From Arthrobacter alkaliphilus (GTDB lineage: Bacteria > Actinomycetota > Actinomycetes > Actinomycetales > Micrococcaceae): a DNA stretch of 64,000 nucleotides. This document shows positions 1-8,105 of the stretch, piece after piece. The stretch covers positions 339,708 to 403,707 of the forward strand of contig NZ_JAKEEC010000001.1 in assembly GCF_021483235.1 (NCBI RefSeq). Reading direction: 5' to 3'. A program made the position numbers and the translations under genes. The notes beneath the pieces were generated by a model. That model was not told the DNA's origin and did not search any database. It worked only from the letters and a program-made list of their open reading frames with translations. Each line of letters opens with the position of its first letter. Position 1 is the stretch's first letter.

Positions 1-122
1 ACACCCTCAAGGACGGCACGGAGGGCGGCAGGACAACCGCCCACCGGACCGTACTGCACACCGAGTCCGAGGCCGTGTCCGCCGTCGTGGACAACTGCTG
101 GATCGTGGACGGCGGCAAATAG
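1..122 (+). CDS. C-terminal end of a DUF4307-like protein (partial)
   Basis: Reading from base 3, 39 codons run to a TAG stop at 120-122. The tail contains a run of Thr/Arg residues followed by hydrophobic residues and ends DNCWIVDGGK. A C-terminal Asp/Ser-Cys-Trp ending of this kind, upstream of greA, fits the small actinobacterial membrane-anchored DUF4307 family, which is commonly a greA neighbour. The start and transmembrane part lie outside the window, so the family call is an inference; only the reading frame and stop are seen. Confidence 0.45.
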   Translation, partial: TLKDGTEGGRTTAHRTVLHTESEAVSAVVDNCWIVDGGK

Positions 123-150
123 CAAACGTGTGACGTAAAACTCAGCAAGC

Positions 151-179
151 TTGGGTTTGTCCACAGGATTGACTACACT
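151..179 (+). promoter_or_regulatory. Candidate sigma-70-type promoter for greA
   Basis: A -35-like TTGGGT (151-156) and a -10-like TACACT (174-179) are separated by 17 bases. Transcription would start near 186, leaving a leader of about 90 bases before the greA GTG. No other pair with good spacing was seen between the upstream stop and greA. Confidence 0.4.
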
Positions 180-193
180 GGATCAATACCTTA

Positions 194-248
194 ACCCCGC
201 TGAGTTGGTTGCTGAGTTCCACGAGTGGCCTCCACCGGCGGGGTCTTT
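194..248 (+). promoter_or_regulatory. Terminator-like hairpin in the greA leader
   Basis: ACCCCGC (194-200) can pair with GCGGGGT (238-244), and the right arm is followed by CTTTG. A smaller hairpin (GTGG/CCAC, 225-235) lies inside. It sits between the candidate promoter and the greA ribosome site, so it could attenuate greA, but the stem is only 7 bp with a long loop. Confidence 0.25.
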
Positions 249-275
249 GCTTGTCAGATCCATAAGGAGAAATCC

Positions 276-770
276 GTGTCGACCACCAACAGCGCGCCCG
301 CAGCTTGGCTTACCCAGGACGCATATGACCGCTTGAAGGCAGAGCTGGACCACCTATCCGGCCCTGGCCGTGCGGAGATCGTGCAGAAGATCGAAGCCGC
401 CCGCCAGGAAGGCGATCTTAAGGAAAACGGCGGATACCACGCCGCCAAGGAAGAGCAGGGCAAGATCGAAGCCCGCATCCGCCAGCTGACCGTACTTTTG
501 CGCGACGCACAGGTCGGCGAAGCCCCGGCCGATGACGGAATCGTCGAACCCGGCATGGTGGTCGTCGCCCGCATCGCCGGCGACGAAGAGACCTTCCTGC
601 TCGGATCCCGCGAAATCGCCGGCGATTCCGATCTGGACGTCTTCAGTGAGAAGTCACCTCTCGGCGTCGCGATCATGGGCCACAAGGAAGGCGACAAGAT
701 CAGTTACGTCGCCCCCAACGGCAAGGAAATCCCGGTGGAGATCGTTTCCGCCAAGCCGTTCACCGGCTGA
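276..770 (+). CDS. greA: Transcription elongation factor GreA
   Basis: 164-residue protein that rescues backtracked RNA polymerase by stimulating cleavage of the nascent transcript. The N-terminal coiled coil carries the tip motif GDLKENGGYHAA with the acidic residues D47 and E50 that coordinate the catalytic Mg; the C-terminal FKBP-like domain follows (about residues 85-164). The GTG at 276 was chosen because AAGGAG lies 6 bases upstream (264-269); an in-frame upstream start at 225 would add 17 residues with no family support. The usual tip reads ENAEYHAA, so the two Gly in place of Ala-Glu are a mild divergence. Length matches the family. Confidence 0.95.
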   Translation: MSTTNSAPAAWLTQDAYDRLKAELDHLSGPGRAEIVQKIEAARQEGDLKENGGYHAAKEEQGKIEARIRQLTVLLRDAQVGEAPADDGIVEPGMVVVARIAGDEETFLLGSREIAGDSDLDVFSEKSPLGVAIMGHKEGDKISYVAPNGKEIPVEIVSAKPFTG

Positions 771-788
771 TAAGTCCGCGAAACAACG

Positions 789-827
789 ACGCCGGCCCTC
801 CCCTTTACCTTCGGGGCGGGCCGGCGT
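789..827. terminator. Bidirectional hairpin between greA and ilvA
   Basis: ACGCCGGCCC (789-798) and GGGCCGGCGT (818-827) form a perfect 10-bp stem around a 19-base loop. It lies between the converging greA and ilvA genes. There is no strong T-tract on either side, which is common for actinobacterial terminators. Confidence 0.6.
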
Positions 828-840
828 TGTGCTTTCGGCG

Positions 841-2079
841 TCAGTGCACCACGATCGGGTGGAAGCCCTCAGCGCGAAGCGCCGCGAGGACCTGCTCGCT
901 GTGTTCGTGGCCTTTGGTTTCCAGGTTGACGGTGATGGAGACATCGCCCATGCTGATCGCGCCGCCCACCCGGGTGTGGTCGAGGCCGGTCACATTGGCG
1001 TCGTTTTCGGCGATGATGCGGGCAATGGTGGCCAAGGAACCGGGGCGGTCATCCAGCATCATGCGGACGGTCATAAAACGCCCCGCAGCCGAGAGGCCGC
1101 GCTGGATCACCTTGAGCATCAGCATGGGGTCGATGTTGCCGCCCGACAGGATGACAGCCGTGGTTCCCGGGTTCTCGATCTTGCCGTCCATGAGTGCCGC
1201 GACGCCGACGGCACCGGCCGGCTCGACCACCATCTTGGCGCGTTCGAGGAGGAAGATAAGCGCCCGGGCCAAGGAATCTTCACTCACCGTCACCACGTCG
1301 TCCACGAGTTCGCGGATGATGCTGAACGGCAGCTGGCCGGGGCGTCCGACGGCGATGCCGTCCGCCATGGTGGAAACCTTCTTGAGCGGCACCAAGGCAT
1401 CAGCGGCGAGTGACGGCGGGTAGGCAGCCGCGTTCTCCGCCTGCACGCCGATGATCCGGATCTCGCGTCCCAGTTCACGGGCCCGCGCCTTGATCGCGAC
1501 GGCGACTCCCGCGAGCAGGCCGCCGCCGCCGACGCCCATCAGGACAGTGTCGACGTTGGGCACCTGGTCCAGGATTTCGAGCCCGACAGTGCCCTGGCCG
1601 GATACGACGTCGACGTTGTCGAACGGGTGGACGAAGACGGCTCCTGTTTCGTTCGCGTAGCGTTGCGCCTCCGCCAGGGCCTCGTCGACGTTGTGTCCGT
1701 GCAGGACGACTTCGGCGCCGTGGCTGCGGGTCGCGGCAAGCTTCGGAAGAGCGACACCGAGGGGCATGTAGATGCGGGCCTTGATTCCGAGGCTTTTCGC
1801 CGCCACCGCGACGCCTTGCGCGTGGTTGCCTGCCGAAGCCGCTACGACGCCGCGCTTCTTCTCCTCGGGAGACAGCCGTGCCATCCGCACGTATGCCCCG
1901 CGGACCTTGAAGGACCCGGCCCGCTGGAGGTTCTCGCATTTGAAGAAGACCTCTCCGCCTACCATCGCTCCCAGGGCCCGTGAGGACTCGATGGGGGTCT
2001 TGGTAATAATGCCCTCGAGCAGCTCCCGCGCCTTAAGGACATCGTCCAGCGTGACGGGCAGGGTATCGAGGGTATTCAC
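841..2079 (-). CDS. ilvA: Threonine ammonia-lyase with C-terminal ACT domain
   Basis: 412-residue PLP enzyme that converts threonine to 2-oxobutanoate and ammonia, the first step to isoleucine. The PLP lysine is K58 in GSFKVRGA, the phosphate-binding Gly-rich loop is GVGGGG (about 181-186), and a single ACT domain occupies about 335-412, the form found in single-ACT threonine deaminases. The GTG start at 2079 is preceded by AAGGAG, which overlaps the last codons of the upstream AI-2E gene; the two genes are 3 bases apart, so they are probably co-translated. The ACT domain suggests allosteric control by an amino acid. Biosynthetic versus catabolic role cannot be settled from sequence. Confidence 0.93.
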   Translation of the reverse strand: MNTLDTLPVTLDDVLKARELLEGIITKTPIESSRALGAMVGGEVFFKCENLQRAGSFKVRGAYVRMARLSPEEKKRGVVAASAGNHAQGVAVAAKSLGIKARIYMPLGVALPKLAATRSHGAEVVLHGHNVDEALAEAQRYANETGAVFVHPFDNVDVVSGQGTVGLEILDQVPNVDTVLMGVGGGGLLAGVAVAIKARARELGREIRIIGVQAENAAAYPPSLAADALVPLKKVSTMADGIAVGRPGQLPFSIIRELVDDVVTVSEDSLARALIFLLERAKMVVEPAGAVGVAALMDGKIENPGTTAVILSGGNIDPMLMLKVIQRGLSAAGRFMTVRMMLDDRPGSLATIARIIAENDANVTGLDHTRVGGAISMGDVSITVNLETKGHEHSEQVLAALRAEGFHPIVVH

Positions 2080-2082
2080 GGG

Positions 2083-3420
2083 TTAATCTCCTTTGTTGGT
2101 GTGCTGTGCGGCATCCCGCGGGAATGTCCGTTCCGCAGCCGCGTGCTGACCTGCGGCACCTTCGCCGCTGTTGGACCGCGCGTCCGCGTTGGCGCCGGGA
2201 CGGTGGATCTCCTTGATGGTCGCTTCCTCGTCGGAGTCCGATGGTGCAGTTCCCGCGCCGGCGTACGCCGTCATCAGTCCTTCATCATGTTCCCACGTCC
2301 GGGCGGCAATATAGCGAACCGCCGTATTTGCTACGGCGAGGAGCGGGACGGCAAAGAGCGCTCCCGGGATTCCGGCAAGGTAGGAACCGGCCGCGACCGA
2401 CAAGATCACGGCGACAGGGTGCAAAGATACTGCTTTGCCCATGATGAGCGGCTGGAGGATGTGGCTCTCAAGCTGCTGCACGAACAACACGATGGCCAAC
2501 ATGATGAGCGCGTTGACCGGGCCGTTGGCCACCAAGGCCAGGAGAATGGCGATGGCGCCCGTCACGAGGGCACCGACCACCGGGATGAACGAACCGAGGA
2601 ACACCAAGACACCCAGCGGCAGGGCGAGCGGAACCTGGATGAGCGCTGCGCCGACGCCGATCCCCAAGGCGTCTACGAACGCTACGAACAGCTGGATGCG
2701 AACGTAGCTCACCATGGACGACCAGCCGCGCCGGCCGGCGCCGTACGTCGCTGCGCGCGCAGCCCTCGGCAGGAGTCCGACGACGAAGCGCCAGATCCTG
2801 GATCCTTCAAGAAGGAAAAAGATCAGGATGAACAGTGCCAGGACCATTCCCGCGGCGAAATGCCCGGCGGTACTGCCGAACGACAGCGCACCAGTGAGGA
2901 TGCTGCTGCTGTTGTTCTGCAGGGCCGAGGTGGCGCCCTGGATGTAGGTTTCGATCTGGTCCGCGGTCAGGTGCAACGGCCCGTCAGCCAGCCACGCCTG
3001 GACTTGCTGGACGCCCGTGAGCGCCTCCTGCCACAGCTCGCCGAACCCCACAACGAGCTGCCGTCCCACCAATGCCAAGGCTGCCGCGATGACCCCGAGG
3101 AATCCCACGACCGTAACGGCAACGGCCGCTCCTTGCGGCATTTTGAACTTCATCAGCCACCCCGTGACCGGGTAGAGCAACCCCGCCAGGAGGGCGGCGA
3201 CCATGAGCGGGATGATGAGGAAGCTGACCTTCCCCAACAGCCAAATGAGGGCTCCAACGACCACCATGATGAGGCCCACCCGCCAGGCCCACGCGGCACC
3301 AATCCGCACTCCGTACGGAATGTCCTGTGCAATGTGGTGCTCCGACACGGGCCTTGGCACAGACACATGCACAGCGGAAACGGGGTCACGTGATGGTGTG
3401 GCGTCCTGTGCTGGCGTCAT
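2083..3420 (-). CDS. AI-2E family transporter (PerM-like membrane protein)
   Basis: 445-residue polytopic membrane protein of the AI-2 exporter/PerM superfamily. A soluble N-terminus of about 45 residues is followed by a hydrophobic pair near 48-85, a large loop (about 120-185), and a cluster of helices (about 190-385) with the family-typical segment LGSFIPVVGALVTG. The C-terminal 60 residues are polar. The family exports small molecules or ions; the substrate here is unknown. It is 40 bases downstream of the aldose-epimerase gene and 3 bases upstream of ilvA, so the three may share a transcript. A G-rich ribosome site lies directly before the ATG. Confidence 0.88.
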   Translation of the reverse strand: MTPAQDATPSRDPVSAVHVSVPRPVSEHHIAQDIPYGVRIGAAWAWRVGLIMVVVGALIWLLGKVSFLIIPLMVAALLAGLLYPVTGWLMKFKMPQGAAVAVTVVGFLGVIAAALALVGRQLVVGFGELWQEALTGVQQVQAWLADGPLHLTADQIETYIQGATSALQNNSSSILTGALSFGSTAGHFAAGMVLALFILIFFLLEGSRIWRFVVGLLPRAARAATYGAGRRGWSSMVSYVRIQLFVAFVDALGIGVGAALIQVPLALPLGVLVFLGSFIPVVGALVTGAIAILLALVANGPVNALIMLAIVLFVQQLESHILQPLIMGKAVSLHPVAVILSVAAGSYLAGIPGALFAVPLLAVANTAVRYIAARTWEHDEGLMTAYAGAGTAPSDSDEEATIKEIHRPGANADARSNSGEGAAGQHAAAERTFPRDAAQHTNKGD

Positions 3421-3460
3421 TCCCCCATAATTCCGCAGGGAGTGCCGGATGCGAAAAAAG

Positions 3461-4411
3461 TTACAGGGCGCCCACGATCCCCCATCTCATCGTGAAGGTC
3501 TCCCCTGGCTCAAGCCATCGGAGGCCCTCCCCCGAGTTGAAGGCGTTCGCCGGGCCGGTCATGGGCTCGAACGCGACCGCCTTCGTGCGGCCCGGGAAAG
3601 TATCGGTCACGAAGACATGGACAAATGCGCAGTTTTCGTCCTGCTCCAAGGAGACGCTCCGGCCATCCGGCGCCGACAGCGTGTGGCGGGCGATGCCGCC
3701 GTCGAACTCCAGATCGGTGAACGACACATCGATATCCAGGGCGCCCACGCCCCTGCCGCCGCCAAGATTGAAGTCACCCTCGGCGGGCACCGAACTGCGC
3801 GGAATCTTCCGCTCGTCTGCCACGAGCCTGGTGCGGGCTTGGACAGTCAGAACCATTTCTTCCGGCGGAACATCCCCTATCCGGAAATACGGGTGTGCCC
3901 CGAGGACGAACGGCGCGGGGGCCGCCGAATCATTGATGAAACTCTGGGAAACCCGCAACGCGAGAGCTGCGTCGATCTCGTAGTGGACCCGGTGCCGCGC
4001 CAGGAAAGGGTAGCCGTGCTGCGGGAAGATCACTGCTTCGAGGGTCACGGAGAACTCGTCTTCCGCCACGAGGGCGTAGGACGAATTGCGCAGGAGCCCG
4101 TGGCTCGCGTTGTTGCGGGACACCTCCGTGATGTCCAGTTGTTGCTTTTTGCCGTCGAGATACCAGATCCCGTCCTCGATCCGGTTGGCCCACGGGGCCA
4201 AGGTAATTCCGGCGGCATTGGGCGGAATGTGGGCGTCGCCATAGCTCTCGGTGAGCTGGACGCCGTCGCGGCTGAACAACCGCAAGCCTGCGGCGAGCTC
4301 CGTGACGACAGCGAGCGCATCTCCGCGGCGGATCTCGAATTGACGGCCGCTGGCAAAGCGGCGGGGCACGGCTTGTTCGCCCGGCGAGGAAGGCTGCGTT
4401 GTGGGAGGCAT
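3461..4411 (-). CDS. Aldose 1-epimerase family protein
   Basis: 316-residue galactose mutarotase-like protein. Family markers include ASHGLLRNSSYAL with the conserved His, a second conserved His in GAHPYFRIG, and the acidic residue expected late in the chain (AFEPMTG). It interconverts alpha and beta anomers of aldoses, and divergent galT-galK suggests galactose. The ATG at 4411 was preferred over upstream in-frame starts at 4429 and 4444 because a -10-like TACGGT lies exactly 6 bases before it, the arrangement of a leaderless transcript. Whether the sugar is galactose or another hexose cannot be told from sequence. Confidence 0.85.
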   Translation of the reverse strand: MPPTTQPSSPGEQAVPRRFASGRQFEIRRGDALAVVTELAAGLRLFSRDGVQLTESYGDAHIPPNAAGITLAPWANRIEDGIWYLDGKKQQLDITEVSRNNASHGLLRNSSYALVAEDEFSVTLEAVIFPQHGYPFLARHRVHYEIDAALALRVSQSFINDSAAPAPFVLGAHPYFRIGDVPPEEMVLTVQARTRLVADERKIPRSSVPAEGDFNLGGGRGVGALDIDVSFTDLEFDGGIARHTLSAPDGRSVSLEQDENCAFVHVFVTDTFPGRTKAVAFEPMTGPANAFNSGEGLRWLEPGETFTMRWGIVGAL

Positions 4412-4417
4412 GGCACC

Positions 4418-4423
4418 ACCGTA
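4418..4423 (-). promoter_or_regulatory. -10 element for the epimerase gene (leaderless)
   Basis: TACGGT on the minus strand ends 6 bases before the ATG at 4411, which places the transcription start at or next to the A of the start codon. No Shine-Dalgarno sequence is present. Confidence 0.5.
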
Positions 4424-4460
4424 CTGCATCCTGCGTGTTACCAAACGCGCTCCCGCATGT

Positions 4461-4493
4461 TCTTTTTTGTTAGATATTTTGCCTTTTTGATCG
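4461..4493 (+). promoter_or_regulatory. T-rich direct-repeat operator candidate upstream of galT
   Basis: The only strongly AT-rich stretch in the region. It contains three TTTTG blocks spaced about 10-11 bases apart (TTTTGTT, TTTTGCC, TTTTGAT), which resembles the phased T-rich direct repeats bound by DeoR/GlpR-type sugar regulators. It lies between the divergent galM-like and galT genes. No such regulator is encoded in the window, so this is a suggestion only. Confidence 0.3.
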
Positions 4494-4513
4494 CTCTATG
4501 ACACCATAAATCC

Positions 4514-5647
4514 ATGACCCGTCTTACCAGCACACGCCTCGCGGATGGCAGGGAGCTGATCTATTTCGACGACGCCGGTTCACCGGAGCGCGATCGCGGC
4601 TCGCTGAAGGATCACCGTGAACTGCCGCCGCGCGCGGATCCGGGCGAGTTGCGGTACGACGAGCTGACCGGCGAGTGGGTCGCCGTCGCGGCACACCGCC
4701 AAAGCCGAACCCATCTGCCGCCCGCGGATCAGTGCCCCATCTGCCCCACCACGCCGGCGAACGCTTCCGAAATTCCCGCCCAGGACTACGACGTCGTGGT
4801 TTTCGAGAACCGCTTCCCCTCACTGGGGCCGGCCGTCGGCACCATCCCGGACAAGCCCGAGTGGGGCACCGCAAGCCCTGCTTACGGCCGCTGCGAAGTT
4901 GTGTCCTTCACGCCGAGCCACACCGGGTCCTTTGCTGAGCTCGGCGAAACGAGGGCACGCACGGTCATCGAGGCGTGGGCGCACAGGACCGCGGCTCTCA
5001 GTGCGCTTCGCGGAGTCCAGCAGGTCTTTCCGTTCGAAAACCGGGGCTCGGAAATCGGGGTGACGCTCCACCACCCCCACGGACAGATCTATGCCTACCC
5101 CTACATCACGCCGCGGGCGGCAAGCCTTGGCGCCGCTGCCGGGCGGCATTTCGACGATTCAAAGGGCCGGGAATCGCTGACATCCTCGATCCTCAACGCC
5201 GAACGGCAGGACGGGAGCCGCATGGTGCTCGAAGGCGAGCGCTTCAGCGCCTACGTGCCGTTCGCCGCCCGCTGGCCCCTGGAGGTACACCTTGTCCCCC
5301 ATCGGCAAGTTCCGGACCTCGCTGCTTTGACCGGCGAAGAACGCGACGAACTCGCCCACGTCTACCTTGAGTTGCTCAAGCGCATGGATGCCCTGTATCC
5401 AACTCCCACGCCGTACATTTCCGCTTGGCACCAGGTACCCTTGGATCCCGCCTTGAGGCCGTCCGGCCACCTGCACCTGCAACTCACGTCTCCACGCCGG
5501 GCCGCCGACAAGCTGAAGTTCCTTGCCGGTTCCGAGGCCGCCATGGGAGCCTTCATCAACGACACCACGCCCGAATCCGTGGCGGAACGGCTCCGCGCCG
5601 TCGCCAGCAATTCGGCGCGCACCATTCCCGAGGGAGCCCCCGCATGA
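4514..5647 (+). CDS. galT: Galactose-1-phosphate uridylyltransferase
   Basis: 377-residue Leloir-pathway enzyme that exchanges UMP between UDP-glucose and galactose 1-phosphate. The active-site HPHGQ motif is at about 187-191, with H189 as the nucleophile that forms the uridylyl-His intermediate. CPIC (C74, C77) is the structural-metal pair. Length is normal. The ATG at 4514 has no Shine-Dalgarno sequence and follows an AT-rich segment with a TATGAC hexamer (4498-4503), so the leader is short or absent. The TGA stop overlaps the galK ATG. Confidence 0.95.
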   Translation: MTRLTSTRLADGRELIYFDDAGSPERDRGSLKDHRELPPRADPGELRYDELTGEWVAVAAHRQSRTHLPPADQCPICPTTPANASEIPAQDYDVVVFENRFPSLGPAVGTIPDKPEWGTASPAYGRCEVVSFTPSHTGSFAELGETRARTVIEAWAHRTAALSALRGVQQVFPFENRGSEIGVTLHHPHGQIYAYPYITPRAASLGAAAGRHFDDSKGRESLTSSILNAERQDGSRMVLEGERFSAYVPFAARWPLEVHLVPHRQVPDLAALTGEERDELAHVYLELLKRMDALYPTPTPYISAWHQVPLDPALRPSGHLHLQLTSPRRAADKLKFLAGSEAAMGAFINDTTPESVAERLRAVASNSARTIPEGAPA

Positions 5648-6810
5648 CCTCTGCTCCCGACGCCGCCGCCGGCGCCCTGTCCAAGCTGTTTGAGGGCACT
5701 TTCGGTTCAGCCCCCGACGGCGTGTGGCAGGCACCGGGTCGCGTGAACCTGATCGGCGAGCACACCGATTACAACGAAGGCTTCGTGTTGCCGTTCGCCA
5801 TCGACAAGACCGCGAAGGTTGCAGTCCGGCTGCGCCATGACTCGCGTGTCCGGCTGCTGTCCACCTTCGGCGCGCAGGGCCTGGTCGAAGCCGACGTCGA
5901 CAAGCTGCTTCCCGAATCGGCCAAAGGCTGGACGAAGTATCCGCTCGGGGTGGCCTGGGCCTTGCAACAGCGTGGCGTCCTGGTCCCGGGCTTCGATCTC
6001 CTCATGGATTCGGACGTCCCGCTTGGCGCGGGACTCTCCTCCTCGCATGCCATCGAATGCGCCGTCATCTCGGCCCTCAACGATCTGGCGGGCGCGGGCC
6101 TGGCCGCCGAAGACATGGTCCTCGCGACGCAGCGGGCGGAAAACGACTTCGTCGGCGCCCCGACCGGAATCATGGACCAGTCCGCATCGCTTCGCGGGTC
6201 AAAGGGCCATGCCGTCTTCCTGGACTGCCGCGACCAGAGCGTGCAGCTGGTCCCCTTCGACGCCCAGGAAGCCGGGCTCGTGCTGCTCGTCATCGACACC
6301 AAGGTCTCCCATTCCCATGCCGATGGGGGCTACGCGTCGCGTCGGGCTTCCTGCGAACTTGGGGCCCAAGTGCTGGGGGTGCCGGCACTTCGCGACGTCG
6401 GTGTCGGTGATCTGGCGGAAGCCGGCAGCCTCCTGGACCCCACCACGTTCAGGCGGGTGCGGCACGTCGTCACGGAGAACGACCGTGTTCTCCAGACCGT
6501 GGAGCGCCTCACCGCCGAGGGACCGGCCCACATCGGAACGCTCCTGGATGCGAGCCATGCCTCCATGCGCGACGACTTTGAGATCTCCTGCCGGGAACTG
6601 GACCTCGCGGTGGAAACATCCGGCGCCCACGGCGCCATCGGTGCCCGGATGACCGGCGGCGGTTTCGGCGGCTCAGCCATCGCCCTGACCCCGGTGGGCC
6701 ACGAGCAGGAGGTGCGCGACGCCGTCGTGCAGGCCTTCGGTGCGGCTGGTTTCACGACGCCGGACATCTTCACCGTGACCCCGGCCGCGGGGGCCACCCG
6801 CCTCGCCTGA
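5644..6810 (+). CDS. galK: Galactokinase
   Basis: 388-residue GHMP kinase that phosphorylates alpha-D-galactose at C1. The galactokinase signature GRVNLIGEHTDYNEG is at about 32-46, the GHMP ATP-binding loop PLGAGLSSSHA at about 126-136, and the C-terminal GHMP motif GARMTGGGFGGSA near 340. The ATG at 5644 overlaps the galT stop as ATGA, which fixes the start; the open frame further upstream runs inside galT. With galT it forms a two-gene operon; galE is not in the window. Confidence 0.96.
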   Translation: MTSAPDAAAGALSKLFEGTFGSAPDGVWQAPGRVNLIGEHTDYNEGFVLPFAIDKTAKVAVRLRHDSRVRLLSTFGAQGLVEADVDKLLPESAKGWTKYPLGVAWALQQRGVLVPGFDLLMDSDVPLGAGLSSSHAIECAVISALNDLAGAGLAAEDMVLATQRAENDFVGAPTGIMDQSASLRGSKGHAVFLDCRDQSVQLVPFDAQEAGLVLLVIDTKVSHSHADGGYASRRASCELGAQVLGVPALRDVGVGDLAEAGSLLDPTTFRRVRHVVTENDRVLQTVERLTAEGPAHIGTLLDASHASMRDDFEISCRELDLAVETSGAHGAIGARMTGGGFGGSAIALTPVGHEQEVRDAVVQAFGAAGFTTPDIFTVTPAAGATRLA

Positions 6811-6851
6811 CGTTGGCGCATCCGTCCCCTTTCGGGCGGCAGGCCCCGGCG

Positions 6852-6857
6852 TAAGCT
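6852..6857 (+). promoter_or_regulatory. -10 element for the thiolase gene (leaderless)
   Basis: TAAGCT ends 6 bases before the ATG at 6864. The intervening bases are G-rich but too close to the start to form a normal ribosome site after initiation at the ATG. Confidence 0.5.
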
Positions 6858-6863
6858 GGGGGC

Positions 6864-8099
6864 ATGACTGAGGCCGTCATCGTCTCCACCGCCAGAAGCC
6901 CGATTGGTCGCGCGTTCAAAGGCTCCCTCAAAGACGATCGTCCTGACGACCTCGCGGCGGCCATGGTCACTGCCGCACTGGCGAAGATTCCGGCTTTCGA
7001 TCCGGGGGCACGGGACGGCCGCGGCCTCGACGACCTCTATCTTGGCTGCGCCGAGCCCAGCGGCGAAGCCGGTTCCAACATGGCCAGGGTGGTGACCGTC
7101 CTGGCCGGCCTGGACACCGTCCCCGCCGCGACCATCAACCGTTTCTGCGCCTCGAGCCTGCAGACTTTGCGGATGGCCTTCCACGCGATCCGGGCCGGAG
7201 AAGGGCACGCGTTCGTCTCGGCAGGGGTCGAGTCTGTGTCCCGCTACCAGAACTGGGTCGGGGCAGGCGAAACCGACGCCAGCGTGCTCAACCCCCTGTT
7301 CGACGCCGCTCGCGCCCGCACCGCCGCCCGGGCCGCATCCAACACCCCATGGACGGATCCCCGCATGGGTGGACGGATGCCCGACGTCTACATCGCGATG
7401 GGACAGACCGCCGAAAACGTCGCCACGAGCTATGGGATCAGCCGGGAAGAACAGGATCGGTGGGCGGTCCAGAGCCAGAACCGCGCCGAAGAGGCCATCG
7501 CTTCCGGTTTCTACGCCCGCGAGATCACGCCGTACACCCGCAAGGACGGCACCGTCGTCGAGCGCGACGATTCACCCCGCGCCGGTGTCACCCTCGAAGC
7601 GGTGAGCGCCTTGGAGCCGGTCTTCCGCAGGGAAGGGACCGTCACGGCGGGGAGTGCATGCCCGCTCAACGATGGCGCCGCCGCGGTGGTGGTCATGAGC
7701 GATGTCCGGGCGCGGGAGCTCGGCCTGAAGCCCGTGGCACGCATCGTCTCCACCGGCGTCAGCGCCCTGTCCCCGGAAATCATGGGTATGGGACCCGTGG
7801 AGTCCTCGCGCCGCGCCCTGGCCTCGGCCGGCTTGACCATGGCGGACATCGACCTCGTGGAACTCAACGAAGCCTTCGCCGTCCAAGTAGTAGCGAGCGC
7901 CCGCGAACTCGCCATCGATCCGGAGAAGCTCAATGTCCATGGCGGCGCCATCGCCCTTGGCCACCCCTTTGGCATGACAGGCGCCCGGATGACCACCACC
8001 TTGCTCAACGGCCTCCGCGAACGGGACGGCACCTTGGGCCTGGCCACGCTCTGCGTCGGTGGCGGGCAGGGTATGGCGGTGGTCTTCGAGCGGCTCTAG
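6864..8099 (+). CDS. Thiolase family protein (acetyl-CoA C-acyltransferase)
   Basis: 411-residue thiolase that cleaves or condenses acyl-CoA units. The acyl-accepting nucleophile is C95 in INRFCASSLQ, the catalytic His is in GHPFGMTGAR (about H367), and the second catalytic Cys is C397 in CVGGGQG. Length matches the FadA/AtoB family. No beta-oxidation partner (fadB-type dehydrogenase or acyl-CoA dehydrogenase) is adjacent, so degradative versus acetoacetyl-CoA-forming role is open. It converges on the next gene with a 6-base gap. Confidence 0.92.
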   Translation: MTEAVIVSTARSPIGRAFKGSLKDDRPDDLAAAMVTAALAKIPAFDPGARDGRGLDDLYLGCAEPSGEAGSNMARVVTVLAGLDTVPAATINRFCASSLQTLRMAFHAIRAGEGHAFVSAGVESVSRYQNWVGAGETDASVLNPLFDAARARTAARAASNTPWTDPRMGGRMPDVYIAMGQTAENVATSYGISREEQDRWAVQSQNRAEEAIASGFYAREITPYTRKDGTVVERDDSPRAGVTLEAVSALEPVFRREGTVTAGSACPLNDGAAAVVVMSDVRARELGLKPVARIVSTGVSALSPEIMGMGPVESSRRALASAGLTMADIDLVELNEAFAVQVVASARELAIDPEKLNVHGGAIALGHPFGMTGARMTTTLLNGLRERDGTLGLATLCVGGGQGMAVVFERL

Positions 8100-8105
8100 T
8101 CGTCG

